This document shows positions 1 to 8,184 of a DNA stretch of 34,383 nucleotides, one piece after another. Source of the DNA: Pseudomonadota bacterium (GTDB taxonomy: Bacteria; Desulfobacterota; Desulfobulbia; Desulfobulbales; JAGXFP01). Location: contig JAHJAA010000041.1 in the NCBI GenBank assembly GCA_018814305.1, forward strand, positions 1-34,383, written 5' to 3'. The notes under the pieces were generated by a model that worked only from the letters and a program-made list of their open reading frames with translations, had not been told where the DNA came from and made no database searches. The translations under genes and the position numbers were made by a program. Positions within the stretch are counted from its first letter, which is position 1; each line of letters begins with the position of its first letter.

Positions 1-304
1 GCGCCGCTTTAAAATAAATTATAACCGTGAAAACAAAGTGTTATTGATTTTTGTGCCTCATTCTTAATGTCCAAAGTTTGCGAAGCCACTAACAACAAAC
101 CTTGATTTTATTGGGGTTATAAACACTTCGGGAATTGCTGTAGTAATTACTTTATTGATCGTCGAGGAAAGTATTGTAGAGAGCTAACTTGACATTAATA
201 ATATTGTACTTTTCTGTAAATTGTCGGTATTGCGGCTGAGAATATCGATAAATTCCCAATGTTTTTCCTCTAATTTTAATTCTCCTGAATTATTGCTGAA
301 ATGT

Positions 305-337
305 CAGACGAACCATTTGGAATTGTTCGTCTGTTTT
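305..337 (+). terminator. Terminator-like hairpin
   Basis: A perfect 9-bp inverted repeat, CAGACGAAC at 305-313 and GTTCGTCTG at 325-333, encloses an 11-nt loop and is followed directly by TTTTG. This fits a weak rho-independent terminator for a rightward transcript, although no upstream gene is visible in the window. The T-run is short, so it could also be a plain RNA-stabilising hairpin. Confidence 0.5.
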
Positions 338-694
338 GTGGTTGGATGAGTGTTTCTTTCGTATGTTGAGTCTGCCAAAATCCTCTGAATGTGGTCCGGG
401 GGATTATGCCGTCGTAGGGTTTGGAGCCTTGCCGAATATTAACCGGAACGATTATCTTGATGAAATAATAATCGGCTGTTGATTATGATTTTGAGCTAAT
501 TATGGTAGGATGGTTTATTTTTCTTGGAGGTTGAATAGGTTTTGGATTGTTCTATTAATGTAGATTGCATGTGATCTGAACGCATGGGGTTAAGAATTAG
601 TTTTTTGGCAGTGGAACAATATGGATATTGAAATCGATTTGAAAGGTAGAAGTTTTAATTAAAAGTAATTTGCTTTGATCTTTTTGAAATTTAC

Positions 695-723
695 TTGCTA
701 TTGTTATATGGGTGCGATATTGT
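695..723 (+). promoter_or_regulatory. Possible sigma-70 promoter for the MucR-type gene
   Basis: TTGCTA at 695-700 and TATTGT at 718-723 are separated by 17 nt; each matches 4 of 6 consensus bases. It lies about 45 nt before the start codon at 769. In an AT-rich region such matches arise by chance, so this is a weak call. Confidence 0.3.
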
Positions 724-768
724 CTGTGAAGGGTAAGATAAGGATATTTATTAATTAGGAGGTTCGAA

Positions 769-1260
769 ATGACTAAGTCACTTGTGGAAATGGCAGCTGC
801 CATTGTTCAAGCGCAAAGTGCATCAAAGAGTATGAGCACCGATGAGCTAACCTTTTCCTTGCAAAGTACATATAAAGCTTTGCAGGATTTGCAAAACGAT
901 GAATTGAGAAGTTCTGCAGATGGTACTGGAGGTGAAGGAAATTCACCTGCTCCAGCTATTTTACCGGAAAAATCAATTCAGAAGAATAAGATTATTTGTC
1001 TGGAATGCGGTCAGGAGTTTCGGATGCTTTCCCCGAAACATCTCCGTTCGCATGGTCTGACCGGTAGGGAGTATCGAACAAAATATGGATTTTCTCTCAG
1101 ACAACCGCTCTGTGCAAAATCGCTATCAGACCGAAGAAAGAAGGCAGGGAAGGCCCGTGGTCTCCCGGATAATTTGAAAAAAGCCATCGCCAAGCGGAAA
1201 AAGTCTCCTGACGAAGCTGCTCCCAAGAAGGTGGCTGTGCGGAAAAAGAAAAAAAGTTGA
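769..1260 (+). CDS. mucR: MucR/Ros-family zinc-finger transcriptional regulator
   Basis: This 163-residue protein belongs to the MucR/Ros family, whose members bind AT-rich DNA through a prokaryotic zinc finger and control exopolysaccharide, motility or virulence genes. The finger is visible at about residues 79-100: CLECGQEF, then the HLRSHGL segment, followed by the family signature REYRTKYGF. The N-terminal 60 residues form a helical, low-complexity segment, and the C-terminus is a strongly basic tail (RKKKKS) that may add non-specific DNA contacts. The start is supported by a perfect AGGAGG a few bases ahead of the ATG. The gene stands alone, with a strong terminator behind it, in AT-rich surroundings, so it is probably its own transcription unit. 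The family assignment is firm; its targets are unknown. The spacing between the second Cys and first His looks about one residue longer than in classical Ros. Confidence 0.85.
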   Translation: MTKSLVEMAAAIVQAQSASKSMSTDELTFSLQSTYKALQDLQNDELRSSADGTGGEGNSPAPAILPEKSIQKNKIICLECGQEFRMLSPKHLRSHGLTGREYRTKYGFSLRQPLCAKSLSDRRKKAGKARGLPDNLKKAIAKRKKSPDEAAPKKVAVRKKKKS

Positions 1261-1316
1261 TCCATCCGGAAATAATACACATGTGGTGATGGCCGTACGC
1301 TCATCGCATGGTGGAA

Positions 1317-1358
1317 AACAGGGGTGTCGTTCATTCGTGACGATCCCCTGTTTTTTTT
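1317..1358 (+). terminator. Rho-independent terminator after the MucR-type gene
   Basis: ACAGGGG at 1318-1324 pairs with CCCCTGT at 1345-1351, with additional pairing possible inside (TCGT with ACGA), and the stem runs into eight consecutive T residues. This is the strongest intrinsic terminator in the window and isolates the regulator from murI. Confidence 0.9.
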
Positions 1359-1380
1359 GTGTTTGATCGGGTATATACAC

Positions 1381-1484
1381 GTTGATCTGGTTTTGATGGT
1401 CTTATTGTTTCGGTTGTTGCCCCAAAGCTGTTAACCAATTCAACTGCTTTTTCAATCAATCCAACTAAATTTAGTCAAACAAAC
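1381..1484 (+). repeat. 9-nt-period intergenic repeat element, copy 1
   Basis: Reading from 1381 the sequence falls into 9-nt units beginning GTT (GTTGATCTG, GTTTTGATG, GTCTTATTG, TTTCGGTTG), passes a short turn around 1417-1432, and continues with complementary-type units beginning with AA or TC (AACCAATTC, AACTGCTTT, TTCAATCAA, TCCAACTAA) right up to the murI ATG at 1485. The two halves are degenerate reverse complements, so the RNA could fold into a long imperfect hairpin. This is the most degenerate of three related elements (others at 6262-6361 and 8185-8321). There is no room for a normal Shine-Dalgarno between the element and murI. Confidence 0.6.
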
Positions 1485-2264
1485 ATGATCGGTATCTTTG
1501 ATTCAGGGGTCGGAGGAATGACGGTTGCTCGGGCTATTGAGCAACTATTGCCCGAATATCCGTTGATTTATTACGGGGATCTGGCTCGGTCTCCATATGG
1601 CCCGAAAAGTCCGGAAAAGATCCGCGAATATGCCCGGGACAACACCCGATTTCTTCTTGATCGTGGCGCTAAGTTGATTGTTATTGCCTGTAATTCGGCG
1701 GCCAGTGTTGCTGCCGATGTTATTGATGCAGAATTTGATGTTCCTGTTTTTGAGGTGATTGAGCCTGCGGTTGCTGAAGCGGTCGCCGCGACCAACTCTG
1801 GTCGGATCGGGGTGATCGGTACCAGGGCCACTGTCAAAAGTAAGGTTTATGAAAAAAAAATTACCGCGGCTTTGCCGGGAAGTTATGTATTTCAGGTTCC
1901 CTGCCCCCTCTTAGTTCCTCTGGTGGAAGAGGGCTGGTTGAACCGACCAGAAACCAAGATGATCCTCCGTCATTATCTACACCCCATGCGGTCTCGGCAG
2001 ATTGATACCCTGGTGCTGGGCTGTACCCATTATCCCCTGTTGCGCACCCTGATTCAACCCCGGATAGGAAATCGAGTCCGGGTTATAGATTCTTCCGAGG
2101 CATTGGCCCAACGGCTGTTGGAGTATCTCGAGGCCAATCCAATTTTGGCGGAGACGTTAAGGACCGGTTGCGAGAATCGTTATTTTGCTTCTGATGTGAC
2201 CGATGCAGCCCTTGAAATTGCCGCAAAAATTTTTGGCAGAGCAATTTTAATCGAGCGGATCTGA
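1485..2264 (+). CDS. murI: Glutamate racemase
   Basis: This 259-residue protein interconverts L- and D-glutamate in the cytoplasm, supplying D-Glu for peptidoglycan. It starts with the family N-terminus IGIFDSGVGGMTV. Both catalytic cysteines are present: Cys69 in ACNSA and Cys180 in GCTHYPLL. The PYGPKSPE segment (about 37-44) is also typical. Length matches the family (about 255-290). The ATG at 1485 is the only start that keeps the conserved N-terminus, but it has no recognisable ribosome binding site; the 9-nt repeat element runs directly into it, so translation initiation may be weak or influenced by that element. It is not operonic with the MucR-type gene, which has its own terminator. 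Confidence 0.97.
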   Translation: MIGIFDSGVGGMTVARAIEQLLPEYPLIYYGDLARSPYGPKSPEKIREYARDNTRFLLDRGAKLIVIACNSAASVAADVIDAEFDVPVFEVIEPAVAEAVAATNSGRIGVIGTRATVKSKVYEKKITAALPGSYVFQVPCPLLVPLVEEGWLNRPETKMILRHYLHPMRSRQIDTLVLGCTHYPLLRTLIQPRIGNRVRVIDSSEALAQRLLEYLEANPILAETLRTGCENRYFASDVTDAALEIAAKIFGRAILIERI

Positions 2265-2436
2265 CTGTTCATCTGTTGCATTATCCCGATCACCGCTTTA
2301 TGGGTTGATTGAATACTGCTCGCTGTCTATTATGTTGTTTTAAATCTCACGGTTTGTTTATAGATGTAGGCCTCACTTTTGGCCGGATTTAGTCTTTTTC
2401 CCGCAGAATGTCCTGAAACCTTAAAATATGTGAAAG

Positions 2437-3138
2437 ATGATTATGAAAAATATGCTCCGCACAGTGGGTCATTATCCCGGGGTTTTGTTTCTTGTTTTGA
2501 TGGTATGGGTGGTATTTAATTTGATGAGTCCGCCATCTGGAGTAGCTCAAGATGAAAGTGTTCCCCAGATAATTGCCGCAAAACTCCAGAAAACCTATGA
2601 AAGGACAACAACCTTCCAGGCTGATTTCCAGCAGGTGACGTCCATGAAATTAAGCAGATTGGAACGAAAAGGCGCCGGATATATGGTGATCAGTAAGCCA
2701 GGATTGATGCGCTGGGATTATCGTGAACCTGATCAGCAGGTTTTGATCTGCGACGGAAAACAGGTTTCCATGTACTTTGCTAAATCATCTCAGATGATCG
2801 TGATGGACGCCAGGGAGTATTTGAAATCTGATGTTACCTATGCCTTCTTTTCCGGCCAAGGTGATCTCTTGCGGGATTTTGTGGCAACCACAGCAGGTGA
2901 TGATTTTTGTTGCGGCCCTCCACCGGATCTTCGATTGATTCCCAAAAACCCTCATCCCCAGGTTGATCATCTGGATTTCTGGATCAATGGTGAAGGTCTC
3001 GTGGAACGACTGCAGATCACCGATCATTTTGATAGTTTGACGGAGTTGGCATTTACCAATATCAAGCTGGATCAAGTGGTTGATGCGACCCGTTTTGAAT
3101 TTCTACCTCCATCCGGAACGGAAATTGTTGAACAATAG
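2437..3138 (+). CDS. lolA: Outer-membrane lipoprotein carrier protein LolA
   Basis: This periplasmic chaperone ferries mature lipoproteins from the LolCDE complex to the outer membrane. The 233-residue product has a signal segment (hydrophobic VLFLVLMVWVVFNLM at about 14-28, cleavage likely after SGVAQ). The mature part carries LolA hallmarks: TTTFQADFQQVT near the N-terminus, GYMVISKPGLMRWDYREPDQQVLICDG-type beta strands (about 80-108), and the terminal LTELAFTNIKLDQ strand. Length is close to the usual ~200-residue mature form. Two in-frame ATGs (2437, 2443) are equally plausible, and neither has a strong ribosome binding site. A CCGPPPD insertion at about residue 153 is unlike typical LolA and may be lineage specific. 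It is separated by 172 bp from murI and 137 bp from the radical SAM gene, so its operon status is unclear. Confidence 0.88.
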   Translation: MIMKNMLRTVGHYPGVLFLVLMVWVVFNLMSPPSGVAQDESVPQIIAAKLQKTYERTTTFQADFQQVTSMKLSRLERKGAGYMVISKPGLMRWDYREPDQQVLICDGKQVSMYFAKSSQMIVMDAREYLKSDVTYAFFSGQGDLLRDFVATTAGDDFCCGPPPDLRLIPKNPHPQVDHLDFWINGEGLVERLQITDHFDSLTELAFTNIKLDQVVDATRFEFLPPSGTEIVEQ

Positions 3139-3275
3139 AACGAAGCGCTTGACGTCTGTAAGAATTGGATGATCTTTGTTCTGTCAAAACACCCTGGCAA
3201 TTCTTTTTCAAGGGTCAATTGAGTCACGATTCTATTGCCATCCATATGCTAAAGCCCTCGGGGCTTATGTGATCA

Positions 3276-5168
3276 GTGATCCCCATGATCAATTCTTCAC
3301 CCTCGCTTTCTCCTTTTCAAATCCGGCTCATCTCAATGCCTTGGGCCATTTTCACCCGTCCGTCGATTCAACTTGCCGCATTAAAAGCCTCTCTAGCCGA
3401 GAAAGACCCGACCTTGACGGTCAACTGTCATCATCATTATCTTGAAGTTGCCTCCCGGTTAGGCGGTGAAGAATATCAATGGATGGCACGAAGTGGGTGG
3501 GCTGGTGAAGCCCTCTATGCCCCCTTGTTGTATCCCGAAATGGCAGATTCCTCGGCCCGGCTTTTTGGAAAAGAGCAAGCCCGTTTCCGGAAAGTGAGGC
3601 GTGGGGTCGATTTCGGCTGGGCCAGCGGAGAGATCTCTCGCTGCTTAGGGGATTTTATCAAAAGTATTCCCTGGCAGGATATTGATCTTGTCGGGTTAAC
3701 GGTCTGTTTTAATCAATTCATTCCAGCCTTGGTGGTGGCTCGGGAAATTAAGGCAATCCGGCCAGAGCTTCCCCTTGTCTTTGGGGGATCATCTTGCGCG
3801 GGTTTGTCTGCCCAATCCATTTTGGATGAATTTCAGTGGGTTGACTTTGTGATTTCCGGAGAAGGTGAGGCCCCTCTCGGTGAATTGGTCGATTTTCTCC
3901 GTGGAGAGGTGGGCCAGCTTGGGCCGAACGTTCTGACCAGAGAGGATACTTCTTTTAAAAAGAGCCCGCAAACACAGCTGCTCCTTGGGAAAAGGCAGGC
4001 TGAATTGGTTGTCGGATGCCCGTCCGCTCGAAATCAACTGGCATCTCTGCCGTGTCCTGATTACAGAGATTATTTTAATGAAATCGGGAGATATTTCCCT
4101 GGGGCGCCTTTTGTGCCGACCTTACCCGTGGAGTTTTCCAGAGGGTGTTGGTGGGGCAAGTGTACCTTCTGTAACCTGAACCTCCAATGGGATGGTTACC
4201 GAGCAAAAACCGCGGTCCAGGTGTATGATGAAGTGAAATCTCTGGCGGCAACCCACGGGTGCCTGGATTTTACCTTTACCGATAATGTCCTGCCTGTTCG
4301 TGAGGCCCGTGAGTTTTTTGCGATGATTGCCGCATCAAACTGTGATTATAGTTTTTTTGCAGAACTCCGGGCTAGTCAACGGTATGATTTTCCGGCTTTT
4401 CGGGTTGGTGGTTTACGCACGGCCCAAGTTGGGATAGAGGCCTTAAGCCCAGGATTGTTGCGCAGAATGAACAAGGGCGTTACCGTCATGGATAATGTGG
4501 CTGCAATGAAGGAGGCGGTCGCTGCCGGGATAGTCCTGGAGGGGAATTTGATTCTGGGCTTTCCGGGGAGTACTGCCGATGAGGTCAGAGAAACCCTGGA
4601 GGTTCTAGCCTTTCTGCTTCCGTTTTTGCCCCTTGATGCCGCTTTCTTTTTTCTGGGGCGCAACAGTCCGGTTGACCAGTTCCCAGACCAATACGGTATT
4701 CGGAGTACTGGGCCCCATCCTCGGATGAGAGCCCTTTTGCCAGCCGGGCCGGTCAAGCGCCTGGACTTTCTGGTTAAAGGATATCGGGGTGACCTGCAGC
4801 ATCAACAGAGAATTTGGCGGCCAGTGAAAATGGCTATTGCCAAATGGCACGATTTTCATCGGCGCAGGATTCAATCCGGTCTCTCTGGACCACCGCTGTC
4901 CTACCGGGATGGGGGGGGATTTCTTCTGGTCCGCCAGGAACAAACGAACAGTCCTGTCCTTCATCATCGCTTGCGGGGCCTATCGAGGCGGATCTATCTC
5001 GCCTGTGAAAAAAATATCGAACTGGATACCCTGGCTGAAATTTTTCCGGAAGTAAGTCGTCAACGGTTGGTTGCGTTCCTTGGGGATCTGGAGTTTAAAA
5101 AAATAGTGTTCAGGGAAAATGAAAATTATTTGTCTCTTGCTGTTCCCCAAAGGGGATTGGAGTGGTGA
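3276..5168 (+). CDS. B12-binding-type radical SAM enzyme, related to RiPP-maturation radical SAM proteins
   Basis: This 630-residue cytoplasmic protein has two parts. Residues about 18-220 resemble the cobalamin-binding-type Rossmann domain of B12 radical SAM enzymes, starting with SMPW and RPSIQLAALK, then FGGSSCAG and VISGEGEAPLGELVDFL. Residues about 285-500 are the radical SAM core, with SRGCWWGKCTFCNLN (Cys291, Cys296, Cys299), then FTFTDNVLP, GIEALSPGLLRRMNKGVT and ILGFPG. About 130 residues follow. The N-terminal SMPW/RPSIQLA pattern and GCWWG are what I know from the RiPP-maturation radical SAM C-methyltransferase family, but the cluster spacing here is CX4CX2C rather than canonical CX3CX2C. 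No classical DxHxxG cobalamin motif is obvious, so the cobalamin dependence is inferred. The start is GTG at 3276 or ATG at 3285, with no strong ribosome binding site. The stop overlaps the next gene by one base, so the two are probably co-translated. Substrate unknown. Confidence 0.75.
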   Translation: MIPMINSSPSLSPFQIRLISMPWAIFTRPSIQLAALKASLAEKDPTLTVNCHHHYLEVASRLGGEEYQWMARSGWAGEALYAPLLYPEMADSSARLFGKEQARFRKVRRGVDFGWASGEISRCLGDFIKSIPWQDIDLVGLTVCFNQFIPALVVAREIKAIRPELPLVFGGSSCAGLSAQSILDEFQWVDFVISGEGEAPLGELVDFLRGEVGQLGPNVLTREDTSFKKSPQTQLLLGKRQAELVVGCPSARNQLASLPCPDYRDYFNEIGRYFPGAPFVPTLPVEFSRGCWWGKCTFCNLNLQWDGYRAKTAVQVYDEVKSLAATHGCLDFTFTDNVLPVREAREFFAMIAASNCDYSFFAELRASQRYDFPAFRVGGLRTAQVGIEALSPGLLRRMNKGVTVMDNVAAMKEAVAAGIVLEGNLILGFPGSTADEVRETLEVLAFLLPFLPLDAAFFFLGRNSPVDQFPDQYGIRSTGPHPRMRALLPAGPVKRLDFLVKGYRGDLQHQQRIWRPVKMAIAKWHDFHRRRIQSGLSGPPLSYRDGGGFLLVRQEQTNSPVLHHRLRGLSRRIYLACEKNIELDTLAEIFPEVSRQRLVAFLGDLEFKKIVFRENENYLSLAVPQRGLEW

Positions 5169-6244
5169 TGGGTGCTTCTGGAGAAAGAATCAGTCATGGC
5201 GGTGATAGTATCGCCGTAGCCCGGCAGTTGGGATGTCGGGTGGAAGATCTTGCCGATATGAGCAGTAATCTCTCCCCCCTGGGGGTTGCCGACGGGGTTA
5301 TCGAGGCAGTGCGGGCAAGGGTCGATGAAATCGGCTTCCTCCCGGAATCGGGGAGCGAGGCTCTGCGGGAATGTTTTGCCGGAACGTATGGATTAAAACT
5401 CGATCAGGTTCTGGCCGGTAACGGGACCACCGAGTTTATTTTTGGTGCCCCCGCTTCCCTGCGGCCCAGTCGGGCGATTATCGTCAGTCCCACGTATGGT
5501 GACTATCGGGTTGCCTGTTCATGGGCGGGGATCGAGACCGAGACCTTCGCTTTGCCGGCTGAGAATGATTTTAACCTTGATCTTGATCTCTTGGCGGACC
5601 GCTTGCGCGGGGGGGAGATGGTGTTTATCTGTAATCCGAACAACCCCACCGGTGGTTGGGTCGACTCTGAACATCTCCATCGGTTCGTTGCGGCCCATCC
5701 GGCGAGCCGCTTTTTGGTTGACGAAGCCTATCTGCCCTTTACCGGCAAAAAGTCATTGATGGAACTCCCGCTGCTCAAGAATCTGCTGATCCTCTGCTCT
5801 TATTCGAAGATGTACTGTATTCCCGGGATCAGACTGGGGTTTCTGGTCGGAACCGGCGAATCTCTTGAGCAGTTGGGGAAGAGATTACGCCCGTGGGGGG
5901 TAAATCGGATTGCCCAGATTGCAGGAGAATATCTCTGCCATAATTCAGCCTCTTACGTGGAAACGGTCTGTCTTTTTGTGCAACGGGAGCGGCCGAAATT
6001 TGTAACGGCATTGACGACAATTCCTGGGGTAGAGGTTATTCCGGGGTGCACGAATTTCATTCTGGGACGTCTTCATGGAACCATGAGGGCTGGTCAGTTG
6101 CGGAACGAAATGCTGCAGCGACGGATCGTCATCCGGAACTGTGCCGATTTCGAGGGATTGGATGAGCGTTATTTCAGAATCTCATTGATGGATGAGGCCA
6201 CCAATGGCCGATGCCTGGAGGCGTTGGGAGAGATATTGGGGTGA
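5168..6244 (+). CDS. CobD/HisC-like PLP-dependent aminotransferase-fold enzyme
   Basis: This class I/II aminotransferase-fold protein of 358 residues binds PLP through the Lys of CSYSKMY (about residue 214) and has NPNNPTGG, DEAYLPF and the phosphate-contact GIRLGFLVG. The N-terminal SHGGDSIAVARQLG and MSSNLSPLG pattern is what threonine-phosphate decarboxylases (CobD, cobalamin nucleotide loop) show, while histidinol-phosphate aminotransferase (HisC) is the close alternative. The choice cannot be settled from sequence alone. The ATG at 5168 overlaps the TGA of the radical SAM gene (TGATG) with GGAG 6 nt upstream; a GTG at 5162 would add two residues. Translational coupling to a B12-type radical SAM enzyme makes a corrinoid-related role attractive, but this is inference. 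Confidence 0.8.
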   Translation: MGASGERISHGGDSIAVARQLGCRVEDLADMSSNLSPLGVADGVIEAVRARVDEIGFLPESGSEALRECFAGTYGLKLDQVLAGNGTTEFIFGAPASLRPSRAIIVSPTYGDYRVACSWAGIETETFALPAENDFNLDLDLLADRLRGGEMVFICNPNNPTGGWVDSEHLHRFVAAHPASRFLVDEAYLPFTGKKSLMELPLLKNLLILCSYSKMYCIPGIRLGFLVGTGESLEQLGKRLRPWGVNRIAQIAGEYLCHNSASYVETVCLFVQRERPKFVTALTTIPGVEVIPGCTNFILGRLHGTMRAGQLRNEMLQRRIVIRNCADFEGLDERYFRISLMDEATNGRCLEALGEILG

Positions 6245-6261
6245 GATTGCAGTTTAAGTTT

Positions 6262-6361
6262 GTTGAATTGGTTGAATTGGTTTGGTTAGTTCGGTTGAGT
6301 GTTGTTTTGAGTAGTTAACCAATACAACTAATTGAACGAATTGAACTAGTCCAACCGTAGT
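6262..6361 (+). repeat. 9-nt-period intergenic repeat element, copy 2
   Basis: The left arm consists of GTTGAATTG twice (6262-6279), GTTTGGTTA and GTTCGGTTG. After a three-base slip, GTTGTTTTG leads to the turn at about 6310. The right arm has AACCAATAC, AACTAATTG, AACGAATTG, AACTAGTCC and AACCGTAGT. The right arm is an imperfect reverse complement of the left, so a long interrupted hairpin is possible. It fills almost the whole gap between the CobD-like gene and the phosphoesterase gene, whose TGGAG ribosome site lies just beyond it. Confidence 0.75.
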
Positions 6362-6377
6362 CAATCTGGAGTATTGA

Positions 6378-6899
6378 ATGAGAATTGCCATAATGTCGGA
6401 TAGCCATGATCAGATTGCTAATCTGCGGGCGGCGGTTCTGGTTTGTAAAGAATTCGGGGTGGGGATGCTGATTCATTGCGGAGATTTGATTTCTCCGTTT
6501 ATGTTGAATGAGTTGGCTGGCTTTGGTGGACCTGTTCACCTGGTCTATGGTAATAATGTCGGAGATCAACATTTGATTTCCCAGTCGTGTGGAATCCGTT
6601 ACCCGACCATTACCCACCACGGCGGACTTGGAGCGGTGGAAGCAGATGGGGTCCGAATTGCCATAACCCATTATCCCGAGATGGCAAAAGGGATTGCGGC
6701 CCAAAGGAAATTTGATGTGGTCTGTTGTGGCCATAACCACCGGTATCAGGTGGAGCATCATGGTGAGACTCTGCTAATCAATCCTGGAGAGTTATTGGGC
6801 AAGGATGACCAGCCCGGTTTTTGCCTTTTTGACACGGTGAGCCGGGGAGTCGAACGGATTGAAGTAGGACGGAGGATGGAATTTGCTGACGAGATCTGA
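6378..6899 (+). CDS. YfcE/MJ0936-type metallophosphoesterase
   Basis: A 173-residue calcineurin-like phosphodiesterase. The metal-binding motifs are in order: SDSHDQ (residues 7-12), HCGD (about 34-37), GNNVGD (about 59-64), the THYPEMA histidine (about 97), and CGHNHRYQ (about 116-123). The family hydrolyses phosphodiesters with Mn2+ or a similar metal pair, but physiological substrates are mostly unknown. The third motif reads GNN followed by VGD instead of the usual GNCD or GNND; the key Asn is retained. The start is supported by TGGAG 8 nt before the ATG. The gene lies downstream of a 9-nt repeat element and 82 bp before the S1-domain gene on the same strand. Confidence 0.88.
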   Translation: MRIAIMSDSHDQIANLRAAVLVCKEFGVGMLIHCGDLISPFMLNELAGFGGPVHLVYGNNVGDQHLISQSCGIRYPTITHHGGLGAVEADGVRIAITHYPEMAKGIAAQRKFDVVCCGHNHRYQVEHHGETLLINPGELLGKDDQPGFCLFDTVSRGVERIEVGRRMEFADEI

Positions 6900-6981
6900 C
6901 CAGAGGCCGAGATCATAAAATCTGCTCGTCGCCAGCTGGAGGATTTATTTGCCGGCGTATAATAAAACAGGAATCGAGATC

Positions 6982-8175
6982 ATGGACGAAAAACAAGAGA
7001 AGAGTTTTGCTGAGATGTTTGATCAAGGCTTTCAAACGCCGGAACGATTTGATCCTGGTCAGCAGATCGAGGCGAGAGTGGTTCGAATCGGTGGCGATAG
7101 TGTTTTTCTGGATATTGGCGGCAAGAGCGAAGGCTATATCCGGAGGGAAGAGTTTCTTAGTAAGGATGGGACCGTCTCCGTCAAGGAGGGGGATCTGATC
7201 AATGCCTATTTCCTCTCAGCAGAGCGCAGTGAGATGCTCTTTACCACGAGCCTCGGGACCGGCCCTGCCGCCCGGGCCCATTTGCAGGAAGCCTACGCTA
7301 GCCGGATTCCGGTTGAAGGTTTGGTGGTCAAGGAAGTAAAGGGCGGTTTCGAGATTAAGCTTGCCGGGAGCCTTCGGGCCTTCTGTCCCTTTTCCCAGAT
7401 TGACCTGAGGCGGGTCGAGGGTGCTGATGACTGGGAGGGCAAAAGTCTTCCATTCTTAATTACCAAGTACGATGAGGCCGGTCGAAATATTGTCTTGAGC
7501 CGCCGGTTGCTCTTGGAGAATGAACGAAAAGAGCAGCGGGAAAAATTACGGGAACAACTGGTTGTTGGTCAGTTGATCAAAGGGAAAATTTCCTCGATCC
7601 GTGATTTTGGGGCTTTTGTCGATATCGGTGGGATTGAGGGATTGATCCCCGTTTCGGAAATTGGCTGGGGCCGGGTGGAAGATATCCATGCTATTTTGGA
7701 ACCCGGTCAAGAGGTGGAGGTTGCCGTCCTCAAGTTGGACTGGGAAAATGACCGATTTTCTTTCAGCCTGAAGCAGACCATGACCGATCCCTGGGAGGAA
7801 AATGCGCAAAAATTGCACGAAGGTGATTTTGTTTCAGGACTCGTGGTCAGACTGACCACCTTTGGGGCTTTTGTCAATCTGGGTGAGGGGGTTGACGGAT
7901 TGATTCACATCTCTAATCTTGGCGGGGGACGCCGGATCAATCATCCCCGCGAGGTGGTCACCGAAGGCGAAACGGTCGAAGTTCGAATCGACTCCATTGA
8001 TCTCAGCCAGCGCCGGGTCGGACTTTCCCTGGCCGCCTCGGTCAAGGCAGCTGAAGAGGAAGTACGAGAACAGGAGGAGGTCCGAAGTTATATCAAAAAA
8101 GAAACGATCACCGAGACCCAAACCATGGGGACCCTAGGTGATCTTCTAAAACAAAAACTGAAGGGGAAAGGTTGA
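6982..8175 (+). CDS. Four-S1-domain RNA-binding protein (short S1-like)
   Basis: A 397-residue cytoplasmic protein built from S1/OB-fold RNA-binding domains. Domains 3 (about 205-275, KGKISSIRDFGAFVDIGG) and 4 (about 290-360, GLVVRLTTFGAFVNLG) match the S1 consensus closely. Domain 1 (about 30-105, ARVVRIGGDSVFLDIGGKSEG) is good, and domain 2 is degenerate. A Glu-rich helix and a basic tail follow. At under 400 residues it is shorter than ribosomal protein S1 (about 550), so it is likely an S1-like translation or RNA-turnover factor, not rpsA itself. The start is ambiguous: ATG 6982 has AGGA 9 nt upstream and gives the family-like beginning MDEKQEKSFAEMF, while an in-frame TTG at 6949 has an excellent GGAGGA and would add 11 residues. 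Confidence 0.88.
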   Translation: MDEKQEKSFAEMFDQGFQTPERFDPGQQIEARVVRIGGDSVFLDIGGKSEGYIRREEFLSKDGTVSVKEGDLINAYFLSAERSEMLFTTSLGTGPAARAHLQEAYASRIPVEGLVVKEVKGGFEIKLAGSLRAFCPFSQIDLRRVEGADDWEGKSLPFLITKYDEAGRNIVLSRRLLLENERKEQREKLREQLVVGQLIKGKISSIRDFGAFVDIGGIEGLIPVSEIGWGRVEDIHAILEPGQEVEVAVLKLDWENDRFSFSLKQTMTDPWEENAQKLHEGDFVSGLVVRLTTFGAFVNLGEGVDGLIHISNLGGGRRINHPREVVTEGETVEVRIDSIDLSQRRVGLSLAASVKAAEEEVREQEEVRSYIKKETITETQTMGTLGDLLKQKLKGKG

Positions 8176-8184
8176 GGAAGGGCG

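Larger units (their letters stand above)
1..768. other. AT-rich non-coding left flank
   Basis: No convincing gene is visible here on either strand. The stretch is much richer in A and T than the rest of the window. It carries one terminator-like hairpin near 305-337, which implies a transcript arriving from the left, and a possible promoter just ahead of the MucR-type gene at 769. The composition shift could mark acquired DNA, or simply a long regulatory and degenerate intergenic region. A short open frame on the minus strand at 597-803 was judged spurious because it runs through the Shine-Dalgarno sequence of the next gene and looks like no known protein. Confidence 0.6.

Noticed and set aside
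597-803. Minus-strand open frame at the mucR start
   Set aside because: It crosses the ribosome site and start of the MucR-type gene, and has no recognisable features.
3176-3445. Small plus-strand frame that might be a precursor peptide for the radical SAM enzyme
   Set aside because: It overlaps the radical SAM N-terminus out of frame, has no ribosome site, and lacks a leader/core layout.
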